Source of the DNA: an uncultured Actinomycetes bacterium
Lineage (GTDB): Bacteria > Actinomycetota > Actinomycetes > S36-B12
Assembly (NCBI GenBank): GCA_913057155.1
Contig: CAJXNV010000003.1
Location: 1-49,167 of the forward strand
Length of the DNA stretch: 49,167 bases
Direction: 5' to 3'
Position numbers and translations under genes: made by a program. The notes below the pieces were generated by a model. That model worked only from the letters and a program-made list of their open reading frames with translations. It had not been told where the DNA came from and did not search any database. Positions 34,565-44,074 of the stretch are shown here, piece after piece. The first letter of the stretch is position 1. Every line of letters begins with the position of its first letter.

Positions 34565-36679
34565 TCAGGTGTCGATCCGCGCCCGATCCAACTCGCGTGC
34601 CCCGGCGATGATGAATTCCTTGCGAGGTGCCACGAGTTCACCCATGAGCAGATCGAACACTTCGCTGGAAGCGGCGCCATCGGCACTGGTGATACGCCGC
34701 AGCGTCCGCTTCGAGGGATCCATGGTCGTCTCGCGCAACTGACCGGCATCCATCTCACCGAGACCCTTGTACCGCTGCACTGGATCCTTGACCTTGCGAC
34801 CCTTGGCTTCGGCACGGGCGACGATGCTGTGCATCTCGGCATCGGTGTAGGCGTAGACCACTTCCGGGCCGCCCTTGCCCGATGTCTCGATCCGATGCAA
34901 GGGGGGCACCGCCGCGAACACCTTGCCCGCCTCGATGAGGCCGGGTAGGTATCGGTGGATCAAGGTCAACAGCAGACAGCGGATGTGCGCCCCATCGACG
35001 TCGGCGTCGGACATCAAGATGACCTTGTCGTAGCGCACCTGCTCGATATCGAAGCTCTTCCCGGAGCCGGCTCCGATCACCTGGATGATGGCCGCGCATT
35101 CGGCGTTCTTGAGCATGTCCGACAAGCTGGCCTTCTGGACGTTGAGGATCTTCCCGCGGATCGGCAGCAGCGCCTGGAAGTCGGCGTCTCGCGCCGTCTT
35201 GGCAGTACCCAGGGCGCTGTCGCCCTCCACGATGAACAGTTCCGTGCCCTCGGATCCGGCGCGACGGCAATCGACCAGCTTCGCCGGAAGCGAGGATGTC
35301 TCCAGTGCGCTCTTGCGCCGCTGGGTATCCCGGTGCGCACGGGCCGCCAACCGAGTACGCATGGCGGCGGCGACCTTCTCCAAGACCGCCTTGGCAGCGG
35401 CCTTCTCACCGCGCGGGGGTTTGGTGAAGTAGGCGGCCAATTCCTTGGACACCACGTTGCCGACGATGCGCGATACGGCGGGTGTGCCGAGGATCTCCTT
35501 GGTCTGCCCCTCGAACTGCGGTTCGGCCAAGCGCACGGTCACGACCGCCGTCAGGCCTTCGAGGGCGTCTTCCTTCGTGATCGCCGATTCAGATGCCTTC
35601 AGGATCCGCGCGGCCTTGAGTTGCTCGTTGATCACCTTCACCAGCGCCCGCTCGAAGCCGGCAACATGCGTCCCACCGAGCGGGGTTGCGATCACGTTGA
35701 CGAAGGAACGCAGTTGGGTCTCGTAGCCCTCGTCCCACTGCAATGCGATATCGACGCCGAGATCGCGCTCCACTTCCCGGGAGTCGAGGTGACCCTTGTC
35801 ATCGAGGACCGGCACGGTCTCGTGGAAGTGCCCACTGCCGCGCAGCTGGATGATCGAGCACACCGGGGTGCCCTGGCTGAGGTAACCCACGTACTCCTGC
35901 AGCCCGCCCTTGTGCTGCAGGACCTCCTCCCAGCGATCCTCCGGGTCGCGTTCGTCGCGCACCGTGATCGTCAGACCGGGAACGAGGAACGTGCTTTGCA
36001 CCGCCCTTTCGCGCAGCGACTGCCGGTCGTACTCGGCGTCCTTGGTGAAGACCTGCGGATCGGCCCACCAGCGCACCCGGGTACCCGTTCGGGTGCGAGG
36101 TGCCTTGCCGACTACTTCCAGCCCACTCTTGCGCGAGAACCCCGCATCGGGGCCCGGTGCCTCGAATACCCCCGGGACTCCGCGGCGAAAGGACATGCCG
36201 TAGGTCTTGCCGGCCCGATCGACCTCGATATCGAGCCGGGCGCTCAGCGCATTGACCACCGACGCCCCGACTCCGTGCAGGCCACCGGAGGCCGCATAGG
36301 AGCCGCCACCGAACTTGCCGCCGGCGTGCAATTTGGTCATGACGACCTCGACGCCGGTGAGCTTGGTCTTGGGCTCCTTGTCCACGGGTATGCCCCGACC
36401 GTTGTCGGCGACGCTGACGGCGCCGTCTGCCTCGAGGACGATCTCGATACGTGAACAGTGGCCGGCGAGTGCCTCGTCGACCGCGTTGTCGACGATCTCC
36501 CATAGACAGTGCATCAGGCCGCGGCTGTCGTTGCTGCCGATGTACATCCCCGGCCGCTTGCGAACCGCATCGAGGCCCTCGAGGACGGCGAGGTCGCGAG
36601 CCGAGTACGCCTCCCGCCCGGCCGTCTTGGCCGATGCCTTTCGGGTGTTCGCGCCGCCAGAACGCTTGCCGGTAGCCAT
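34565..36679 (-). CDS. parE: DNA topoisomerase IV subunit B
   Basis: ATPase subunit of topoisomerase IV, partner of ParC. GHKL motifs: EIVDNAVDEALAG (about 61-73), DNGRGIP and GGLHGVGASVVNAL. TOPRIM motifs: EGDSALGTAK and DADVDGAHI. The GyrB/ParE C-terminal segment PVQRYKGLGEMDAGQL is present. Length is 704. I start at ATG 36679, supported by TACTGT 7 nt upstream; the track adds nine residues. The basic N-terminal tail (1-28) is probably disordered. GyrB would look similar, but proximity to sigA and parC favours ParE. Confidence 0.9.
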   Translation of the reverse strand: MATGKRSGGANTRKASAKTAGREAYSARDLAVLEGLDAVRKRPGMYIGSNDSRGLMHCLWEIVDNAVDEALAGHCSRIEIVLEADGAVSVADNGRGIPVDKEPKTKLTGVEVVMTKLHAGGKFGGGSYAASGGLHGVGASVVNALSARLDIEVDRAGKTYGMSFRRGVPGVFEAPGPDAGFSRKSGLEVVGKAPRTRTGTRVRWWADPQVFTKDAEYDRQSLRERAVQSTFLVPGLTITVRDERDPEDRWEEVLQHKGGLQEYVGYLSQGTPVCSIIQLRGSGHFHETVPVLDDKGHLDSREVERDLGVDIALQWDEGYETQLRSFVNVIATPLGGTHVAGFERALVKVINEQLKAARILKASESAITKEDALEGLTAVVTVRLAEPQFEGQTKEILGTPAVSRIVGNVVSKELAAYFTKPPRGEKAAAKAVLEKVAAAMRTRLAARAHRDTQRRKSALETSSLPAKLVDCRRAGSEGTELFIVEGDSALGTAKTARDADFQALLPIRGKILNVQKASLSDMLKNAECAAIIQVIGAGSGKSFDIEQVRYDKVILMSDADVDGAHIRCLLLTLIHRYLPGLIEAGKVFAAVPPLHRIETSGKGGPEVVYAYTDAEMHSIVARAEAKGRKVKDPVQRYKGLGEMDAGQLRETTMDPSKRTLRRITSADGAASSEVFDLLMGELVAPRKEFIIAGARELDRARIDT

Positions 36680-36686
36680 CGGCCGA

Positions 36687-36692
36687 ACAGTA
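36687..36692 (-). promoter_or_regulatory. Candidate -10 box for parE
   Basis: TACTGT on the minus strand ends 7 nt before ATG 36679; the hexamer and spacing resemble those of fprA and psuG. Confidence 0.5.
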
Positions 36693-36860
36693 GTCGTGCC
36701 GGGCACGGGGAACCGGTTGCGCCTCGCGGGTCCGCCTATCGGGCGCGTGGGCCGATTTCGCCGCTGGCGAAGCGCACCGCGCCTACCGCGCCCGAGGCCC
36801 TGAGTCGTGTAAGACTAGCGATCCGACAGGGGCACCGGCCCCGACCAGCTAGGAGGTGCC

Positions 36861-37076
36861 ATGACCACGACGCTTACGGCTCCCGAACTCAGTTCCATGG
36901 ACCGCTGCGACCGCTGCGGAGCCCAGGCCTATGTACGCGTCGTCCTTACCGGTGGCACCGACTTGCAGTTCTGCGGACATCACTGGTCCCGTCACGAGGA
37001 AGCCCTGCGGCCGCAAGCCGAGCACATCGTCGACGAGACGCACCGTCTAGCCGAGGCGCCGGTCTCCGGCGAGTAG
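36861..37076 (+). CDS. DUF7455 small zinc-binding protein
   Basis: A 71-residue protein with MDRCDRCGAQAYVRVVL and LQFCGHHWSRHE; Cys16, Cys19, Cys38 and His41 or His42 could hold one zinc. Conserved next to the principal sigma gene in many actinobacteria, function unknown. A strong ribosome site (AGGAGGT) lies 4 nt before the ATG. It stands alone on the plus strand between parE and the minus-strand scpB-sigA block. Confidence 0.9.
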   Translation: MTTTLTAPELSSMDRCDRCGAQAYVRVVLTGGTDLQFCGHHWSRHEEALRPQAEHIVDETHRLAEAPVSGE

Positions 37077-37083
37077 CACCGGA

Positions 37084-37863
37084 TCACTCCCCGGTGAATT
37101 CCGGGCTGCGTCGTTCGTGGAAGGCAGCTAGTCCTTCGGCGTAATCACGCGATGTCCACGCTCGGGTGCGCAGCACGGCTAGCCGCTCGAAGGTATCGCT
37201 ACTCAAGGTCCGTGATTCGGTCAAGGCCGCCATTTCCGCCTTGATCGCGCGCACCGCCAACGGTGCCCGGGTGGCGATGCGCTCGGCCAACGCCATCGCA
37301 CTCGCCGCCATCTCGTCGCGGTCGCCGACCAGCCGATTCACGACCCCGTACAAGGCGGCCTGTTCGGCGGTGATGGGGTCGGCGGTGAAGAACATCTCCT
37401 TGGCCACATGCAAGGGCAGGGCACTGACGAAGTGGCTGACGCCGGCCGTGTTGTAGGGGATCCCGAGTCGTGTCGGGGTGATCGCGAAGCTGGCCGTTCG
37501 CACGGCGACGACGAGATCGCAGGTGAGCACGAGATCGCAGGCGCCACCCCATACGGACCCGTCCACCGCGGCAATGACCGGGAACGGGGCATCCCGGACC
37601 GCCCGCAGGGCCTCCTCCAGCGGGTTGTCCCAGGTCAGCGGGTCGCGGTCGCCGTGCGGTAGTTCGTCGATGTCATGACCGGCCGACCAGACCCCCGCGG
37701 CCGGACTCGCCTGCACGATCACCGCACGCATGCCCTCCTGCGCGGCTGCGGAGAGTTCGGCGACGAATTCACCGAGCAACGCGGCACTGAGCGCATTGCG
37801 GCGATCGGGCTCGTCCAGCGTGAGCGTTCGGACGTGCGCAGCGTCCTGCCGCACGATGGGCAT
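37084..37863 (-). CDS. scpB: Methylmalonyl-CoA decarboxylase-like crotonase
   Basis: A 259-residue crotonase-fold protein close to E. coli YgfG/ScpB. Diagnostic stretches are VWSAGHDIDELP (active-site His), DGSVWGGACDLVLTCDLV, ITPTRLGIPYNTAG (active-site Tyr) and the C-terminal DYAEGLAAFHERRSPEF. ScpB converts (R)-methylmalonyl-CoA to propionyl-CoA. No mutase (scpA) or CoA transferase (scpC) gene is in the window. The ATG is 4 bp after the sigA stop, so the gene is probably cotranscribed with sigA. Confidence 0.85.
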   Translation of the reverse strand: MPIVRQDAAHVRTLTLDEPDRRNALSAALLGEFVAELSAAAQEGMRAVIVQASPAAGVWSAGHDIDELPHGDRDPLTWDNPLEEALRAVRDAPFPVIAAVDGSVWGGACDLVLTCDLVVAVRTASFAITPTRLGIPYNTAGVSHFVSALPLHVAKEMFFTADPITAEQAALYGVVNRLVGDRDEMAASAMALAERIATRAPLAVRAIKAEMAALTESRTLSSDTFERLAVLRTRAWTSRDYAEGLAAFHERRSPEFTGE

Positions 37864-37867
37864 GCGC

Positions 37868-39379
37868 CTAGTCCAGGTAGTCGCGCAGCACCTGCGAACG
37901 CGATGGGTGCCGCAGCTTGGACATCGTCTTGGACTCTATTTGCCGAATTCGCTCGCGCGTGACGCCGTAGACCTTCCCTATCTCATCGAGGGTCTTGGGT
38001 TGCCCGTCGGTGAGTCCGAATCGCATCCGCACTACGCCGGCTTCCCGATCCGACAAGGTCTCCAACACCGACTCGAGCTGTTCTTGCAGCAGCGTGAAGG
38101 AGACGGCGTCGCTGGGCACGATCGCCTCGGAGTCCTCGATGAGGTCGCCGAATTCGCTGTCGCCCTCCTCACCCAACGGGGTGTGCAAGGAGATCGGCTC
38201 ACGTCCGTACTTTTGGACTTCGACGACCTTCTCGGGTGTCATGTCCAATTCGCGCGCTAATTCCTCCGGCGTCGGCTCGCGTCCGAGATCCTGCAGCATC
38301 TGGCGCTGTACGCGCGCTAGCTTGTTGATGACCTCGACCATGTGCACGGGAATGCGGATGGTGCGCGCCTGGTCGGCCATCGCACGGGTGATCGCTTGCC
38401 GGATCCACCAGGTGGCGTACGTGGAGAACTTGTAGCCCTTGGTGTAGTCGAACTTCTCGACAGCGCGGATCAGGCCGAGGTTGCCCTCTTGGATGAGGTC
38501 GAGGAACAACATCCCGCGACCGGTGTATCGCTTGGCGAGCGAGACCACCAGGCGCAGGTTCGCCTCGAGCAGGTGGTTCTTGGCGTTTCGACCATCGCGG
38601 GCGATCCACTCCAGATTGCGCTTGAGGGTCTTGTCCATCTTGCCGCCCTCGGCGAGCTTCTCCTCCGCGAACAGCCCGGCTTCGATCCGCTTGGCGAGCT
38701 CGACCTCCTGCTCGGCGTTCAGCAGCGCCACCTTGCCGATCTGCTTGAGGTAGTCCTTGACCGGATCGGCGGTCGCGCCGGCGACGGTGACCGTCTGGAC
38801 CGGCTCGTCGGTGTCGTCTACATCCGAGAGCACGAACTCGGCTCCGTCGGAGCTCTCTTCCTTCTCCTCGGTCGCGACTTCGGCGAGGTCGGCCTCGAGA
38901 TCGGCCTCTAGTTCGGCTTCGAGATCGGCCGCCTTCTTCAAGTCGACGTCCGCTCCTTCATCGACCTCGACCAATCCGGCTTCGGTTTCCACCACCTCGA
39001 CGACCTCGGCGGAACCGGCGGCTTGCTTCTTGGCGGGTGCGGTCTCCTTCGTTGCCTTCTTCGTCGTGCTCTTGGCAGGCGCGGCCTTCTTCACTGCCTT
39101 CTTAGCGGCCTTCTTAGCGGCAGCCTTCTTGACCGGAGCGCTCTTTTGGGTGGCCTTCTTCGTCGCCTTCTTGGCTGCAACCTTCTTGGCCGGAGCGCTC
39201 TTCTTGGCCACGCTCTTCTTAGCCACGGTCTTCTTCGCCGGTGCGCTCTTCTTGGTCGCGGTCTTCTTGGCAGTTGCCTTCTTGGCCGGAGCGCTCTTCT
39301 TGGCCGCGGCTTTCTTGGCCGGCGCGCTCTTCTTCGTTGCCGGCTTCTTGGCGGGCTTCTTGGTGGCGGCTGGCGACAT
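37868..39379 (-). CDS. sigA: Principal RNA polymerase sigma factor (SigA/HrdB/RpoD)
   Basis: Group 1 sigma70 factor of about 503 residues directing housekeeping transcription. Region 1.2 begins at about [16 protein letters not shown], region 2 contains [29 protein letters not shown], region 3 follows, and region 4.2 is [19 protein letters not shown]. The first about 115 residues are Lys/Ala/Pro repeats ([10 protein letters not shown] type) followed by an acidic stretch (about 125-190), as in other actinobacterial primary sigmas. I start at ATG 39379; the track's GTG adds five residues. The leader shows no clear -10 box near the start. Confidence 0.95.
   Translation of the reverse strand: MSPAATKKPAKKPATKKSAPAKKAAAKKSAPAKKATAKKTATKKSAPAKKTVAKKSVAKKSAPAKKVAAKKATKKATQKSAPVKKAAAKKAAKKAVKKAAPAKSTTKKATKETAPAKKQAAGSAEVVEVVETEAGLVEVDEGADVDLKKAADLEAELEADLEADLAEVATEEKEESSDGAEFVLSDVDDTDEPVQTVTVAGATADPVKDYLKQIGKVALLNAEQEVELAKRIEAGLFAEEKLAEGGKMDKTLKRNLEWIARDGRNAKNHLLEANLRLVVSLAKRYTGRGMLFLDLIQEGNLGLIRAVEKFDYTKGYKFSTYATWWIRQAITRAMADQARTIRIPVHMVEVINKLARVQRQMLQDLGREPTPEELARELDMTPEKVVEVQKYGREPISLHTPLGEEGDSEFGDLIEDSEAIVPSDAVSFTLLQEQLESVLETLSDREAGVVRMRFGLTDGQPKTLDEIGKVYGVTRERIRQIESKTMSKLRHPSRSQVLRDYLD
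39050..39365. repeat. Lys/Ala-rich coding repeats in the sigA 5' end
   Basis: Imperfect direct repeats built from units such as GGCCGGAGCGCTCTTCTTGGCC (plus-strand reading) encode KKSAPAKK-type peptide repeats. Copies differ at several positions, so this is an old degenerate array rather than a microsatellite. Confidence 0.75.
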
Positions 39380-39479
39380 GATCGGGCGGGGCACCTTTCG
39401 CTGGTTCGGCCACGAATAGAGCCCGAGTCAAGCCATTCGGCTTGCCGGGCGAGACCCCTAGTGTGCCACGGCCATCCGA

Positions 39480-40367
39480 CTAGGGCCGGATGACCCCCAC
39501 GGCCGAGCCGATCGGCACCTCGAGTTGCGCCTGCTGGGTCACCTGCTCGGTGATCGGGAAGGGACCGAGTTCGTCGACCCAGAATTCACCGTCCCACGCC
39601 GCCTGCACGCTGACCCGACTCGGGCCCGCTACCGAGAAGGCGTGCTGCACGCCCGGTCGTGGGTAGGCGCCGCCGGGGTCACCCGTTCGCACCGTCACCG
39701 GTTCACCTCGCGCTGGGGCGAATTGCCAGCTCCACCGCGCCCTGGCTCGGGTCCGTACCGCGAAGCCCACCACCTGGTCGTTCCACTCCACCTGCGCAGA
39801 TGGCTGACCGCTGCGGCAATGCAGGGGGATACCGACGACGGCTCCCCGCGGCGGTTCGCATACCGGTCGCAAGGGCGCGAGTCGGTGCGTGAAACCAGCG
39901 CGCACCGTCGATGTCGCCTCGGCGACCGAGACCGCTTCCCCATCGCTCGGGCAGAACATCCCGACCGGCTCTAGGTCCCGTCCCGGGGTCGCGAGCCAGA
40001 CCCTACGGATCTCCCGACCCTGCGGACAGCCCAGGATCACCCCACGACACACGGCGTCCTGGTGCCCGTCATCGACCAGGCACGGCATCGTGACCTTCCA
40101 TCGGCAACCTGGACACGAAGCCGCCCGATGTCGGGTCCACGCCGATACCGACGTCGGCAAGATCACCGCCCCGCTGCCGCTGTAGAGGTCGCGTTCGTCG
40201 TCCCCGATCACCCCGACCCCGACCGCGGGTCCCGAGTGCGGGGAAAGCGGGGAAAGCGCCGTGACTGCCGTGAGCACCAGACTCGCCGCGAGGGAGATCA
40301 GTGCACCTGCCAGCAGGCGGGCGCCTCGGGCATTAGTGCTAGCGGTCCTGCATCGAAAACGCGTCAT
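39480..40367 (-). CDS. Secreted Cys-rich protein with PKD-like C-terminal domain
   Basis: A 295-residue exported protein. The signal peptide has a basic n-region (RFRCRTASTNARGAR) and a hydrophobic core at about 18-37. The mature part has eight Cys (85, 88, 96, 107, 114, 139, 170, 184), including a CPGC pair, all in the N-terminal half. The C-terminal part (about 190-290) resembles the PKD-like domain of actinobacterial secreted proteins: ARWSWQF, GDPGGAYPRPGVQHAFSVAG and VQAAWDGEFWVDELGPFPIT. Function unknown. The ATG is preceded by TAACGT at 6 nt. Confidence 0.7.
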   Translation of the reverse strand: MTRFRCRTASTNARGARLLAGALISLAASLVLTAVTALSPLSPHSGPAVGVGVIGDDERDLYSGSGAVILPTSVSAWTRHRAASCPGCRWKVTMPCLVDDGHQDAVCRGVILGCPQGREIRRVWLATPGRDLEPVGMFCPSDGEAVSVAEATSTVRAGFTHRLAPLRPVCEPPRGAVVGIPLHCRSGQPSAQVEWNDQVVGFAVRTRARARWSWQFAPARGEPVTVRTGDPGGAYPRPGVQHAFSVAGPSRVSVQAAWDGEFWVDELGPFPITEQVTQQAQLEVPIGSAVGVIRP

Positions 40368-40373
40368 CCCCCG

Positions 40374-40379
40374 ACGTTA
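40374..40379 (-). promoter_or_regulatory. Candidate -10 box for the secreted protein gene
   Basis: TAACGT on the minus strand ends 6 nt before ATG 40367. Confidence 0.5.
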
Positions 40380-40425
40380 GGAACGGCCGGGCGCAAGGCA
40401 CCAGCCCCGATTTCCTGCCTGTGGA

Positions 40426-41253
40426 TTACTGCAAGGCCTGTGAAGCCTGCGAAGAAGACTCCTGCGCTGAGCGCTCGGCGGCGACACTCGGCGGGATCGC
40501 CTCGGGCGGGACGTCCAGGCCCTGATCCAGCAGGGCCTTGGCCATGCGCTCGGTCACGGTCTGCAGCACCTTCACGCGCGCGAATCGCTTGTCCTCGGCT
40601 TCCACCACCGTCCAGGGTGCGAAGGAAGTGTCGGTGCGTTCGAGCATCTCGTTGACGGCGTCTTCGTACTCGGCCCACTTGTGGCGGTTGCGCCAGTCCT
40701 CGTCGGTGAGCTTCCAACGCTTGAGCAGGTTCTTCTCGCGGGCGTGGAAGCGACGCAACTGTTCCTCGGGACTGATGTGCATCCAGAACTTGATGAGCAC
40801 CATGCCCTCATCGGTGAGGGTGCGCTCGAAGGCCTTGATCTCGTCGTACGCGCGACGCCATTGCTCCTCGGTGGCGAAACCTTCTACCCGCTCGACTAGG
40901 ACCCGGCCGTACCAACTGCGGTCTAGCACCGCCATGCCTCCCCAACCGGGCAGCACCGGCCAGAATCTCGATAGGAAGTGGTGTCGCTTCTCGGCCTTCG
41001 TCGGTGCGGCGATCGATGCAACGCGCACGTGGCGCGGATCCATCGGCGAGACCAGTCGCCGAATCGCACCCCCCTTCCCGGAGGCGTCCCAGCCCTCGAA
41101 TATCGCGCAGATGGGCGGACCTAGCAGCCCTGATCCGTCGAAGATGCCTCCGTCGATCAGCCGCAGCATGACCAGGCGGCGTTGCTCGGCACTGAGCAGT
41201 TCGGCTTCCTGCGTCTTGGATATCCGTTGGGAGAGGTCGTAGTTGCTCAGCAC
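40426..41253 (-). CDS. ppk2: Polyphosphate kinase 2 family protein
   Basis: A single-domain 275-residue PPK2 enzyme that transfers phosphate between polyphosphate and nucleotides. Walker A is FEGWDASGKGG (52-62), the lid-like segment PTKAEKRHHFLSRFW follows (84-98), and the Walker B region is VLDRSWYGRVLVERVEG (109-125). This DRSWYGR form recalls polyphosphate:AMP phosphotransferase domains more than NDP kinase types, but the acceptor is uncertain. The tail is Ser/Gln rich. CACCAT 6 nt before the GTG may be a leaderless -10. Confidence 0.88.
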   Translation of the reverse strand: MLSNYDLSQRISKTQEAELLSAEQRRLVMLRLIDGGIFDGSGLLGPPICAIFEGWDASGKGGAIRRLVSPMDPRHVRVASIAAPTKAEKRHHFLSRFWPVLPGWGGMAVLDRSWYGRVLVERVEGFATEEQWRRAYDEIKAFERTLTDEGMVLIKFWMHISPEEQLRRFHAREKNLLKRWKLTDEDWRNRHKWAEYEDAVNEMLERTDTSFAPWTVVEAEDKRFARVKVLQTVTERMAKALLDQGLDVPPEAIPPSVAAERSAQESSSQASQALQ

Positions 41254-41297
41254 GCGACGATGGTGTCACACCGAACACCCGTGAAGCGCGCTCGCCG

Positions 41298-42539
41298 CTA
41301 AGCCGACCGGCGACCGCGGTACTGGGAACGCACCCGCTGGAGTCCGTGTGCGATGAACGCCCCGACTTGATCGTCCTCGACGAGGAAACCGTCGTGTCCG
41401 TACGGGGAGCGCAGGACGTGCAATTCGTCGGCACCGGGAGTCAACTCGGCGAGTTCGGATTGCAGTCGCAGCGGGAAGAGGCGATCGGAGTCGATACCGA
41501 CCACGGTGAGGGGCGCATGGATCGTGGCCAAGGCCGAGGCGACGCCCCCGCGCCCACGTCCGAGATCGAACAAGGTCATCGCCTCGGTGAGGGCGATGTA
41601 GGTGTTGGCATCGAAGCGTCGGGCGAGTTTGTCGGCGTGGTGATCGAGGTAGGACTCCACCGCGAAGCGTCCTCGTTCGAACGGCATGTCATCGGCGTGT
41701 GGCGGTTCCGTCTGTTCCGGCGGGTACGGGTCCTCGCCGGTTTGCGCCCCGCGCCCGAAGCGAAGGTCGAGTTCGGTCTCGCTGCGGTAGGTCAGATGCG
41801 CGATCCGACGTGCCAAGCCCATGCCGCGATGCGGACCATCGCCCGGCGCTGCGTCGTAGTAGTCGCCGCCGCGGAACTTCGGATCCATCCGGATCGCCTC
41901 GATCTGTGCAGTGTGCGTGCCGATTTGATCGGCGGTCACCGCAGCCGTCGAACCCAACACGAGCCCGCCCCGCACCCGCTCGGGGTAGCGGACCATCCAC
42001 TCCAGTACCCGCATTCCGCCCAGGGACGGCCCGAGCATCAGTGCCCATTCGTCGATGCCGAGTCGGTCGCTCAGCGCGCGCTCCACCTCGACCATGTCGC
42101 CGACGGTGACGGTGGGGAAACGCGAACCCCAGGGGCGTCCGTCGGGGGCCGCGCTGACCGGTCCCGTCGTGCCCTGGCACCCGCCCAGGACGTTGGCACA
42201 GACCACGAAGTAGCGATCGGTATCGATCGGGCGCCCCGGACCCACGAGACCGGACCACCATCCACCGGTCGCATGCCCCGGGCCGGCGTCGCCGGTCACG
42301 TGCGAATCACCGGTGAGGGCATGCGCCACGTAGACCGCATTGGACCCATCGGCGTCCAAGGTGCCCCACGTCTCGTAGGCGACGCGCACGGACGGGAACA
42401 CGAATCCCGATTCGGTACGCGTGGGCCCTAGGTCGAGGAAGCGTCGTTCACCGGGCGGATCCCCCTCCCGCCACGCGGCGGTGGCGGGAGGGGGCCCGGA
42501 GTACTCCAAGGGTCCGTAACCCGTGGGGGCTGATGGCAC
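41298..42539 (-). CDS. metX: Homoserine O-acetyltransferase
   Basis: Activates homoserine with acetyl-CoA for methionine synthesis. Alpha/beta-hydrolase fold of 413 residues: VAHALTGDSH and GGWWSGLVGPGRPIDTDRYFVVCANVLGGCQGTTGP are hallmarks. The nucleophile is S172 in LGPSLGGMRVLEW, the acid is D352 in GIDSDRLFP and the base is H382 in YGHDGFLVE. The GTG start lies 2 nt after the metY stop, so metY-metX form one operon under the upstream riboswitch. The N-terminal 25 residues are not conserved. Confidence 0.94.
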   Translation of the reverse strand: MPSAPTGYGPLEYSGPPPATAAWREGDPPGERRFLDLGPTRTESGFVFPSVRVAYETWGTLDADGSNAVYVAHALTGDSHVTGDAGPGHATGGWWSGLVGPGRPIDTDRYFVVCANVLGGCQGTTGPVSAAPDGRPWGSRFPTVTVGDMVEVERALSDRLGIDEWALMLGPSLGGMRVLEWMVRYPERVRGGLVLGSTAAVTADQIGTHTAQIEAIRMDPKFRGGDYYDAAPGDGPHRGMGLARRIAHLTYRSETELDLRFGRGAQTGEDPYPPEQTEPPHADDMPFERGRFAVESYLDHHADKLARRFDANTYIALTEAMTLFDLGRGRGGVASALATIHAPLTVVGIDSDRLFPLRLQSELAELTPGADELHVLRSPYGHDGFLVEDDQVGAFIAHGLQRVRSQYRGRRSA

Positions 42540-42541
42540 GT

Positions 42542-43858
<1,317 letters not shown>

Positions 43859-43948
43859 GGTCTTCTCCTTGTGTGCTCGAGAGTTGTCTCGGTGGCAACT
43901 GGATCAGGCCGGTGACCGTGCATAGGGCGCCGACCTCGCATCCAGTCG

Positions 43949-44074
43949 GGGCCTTGCCCTACGCAAGACCCGCGCTTGCCCACCAGGGGCCAGGTCTCCA
44001 CCGGGAGCACCCCACCGCGGTTGGAGGGTTGCCGTCCAGCAAGCCGGGGCTTGACGCTGGATCTCTTGACCTAG
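43949..44074 (-). ncRNA. SAM-IV-type riboswitch in the metYX leader
   Basis: The leader folds on the minus strand into a SAM-I/SAM-IV-like aptamer. P1 pairs CTAGGTC (44074-44068) with GACCTGG (43996-43990). P2 pairs CCAGC with GCTGG and is capped by the perfect hairpin CAAGCC-CC-GGCTTG. The conserved core CGGCAACCC follows, then ACCC/GGGT with CCGCGG, and P4 CTCC-CGGT-GGAG. Downstream, GGGTCTTGC-GTAGG-GCAAGGCCC forms another stem (43949-43971). The sequence CAAGCCCCGGCTTGCTGG..CGGCAACC is what I recall for SAM-IV in actinobacteria; class is from memory, not a covariance search. P1 contains the DUF4192 stop codon. Confidence 0.85.

Noticed and set aside
34955-36454. 499-aa plus-strand ORF opposite parE
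   Set aside because: Antisense shadow of ParE, whose GHKL and TOPRIM motifs are intact on the other strand.
41262-41272. GGTGT-C-ACACC inverted repeat upstream of ppk2 as an operator
   Set aside because: Arms of 5 bp overlap the predicted -10 box CACCAT and may be coincidental; no similar site seen elsewhere in the window.
42005-42040. MetX nucleophile elbow GPSLGG as a lost active site
   Set aside because: The G-x-S-x-G pattern is preserved, and the Asp and His of the triad are present, so the enzyme should be active.
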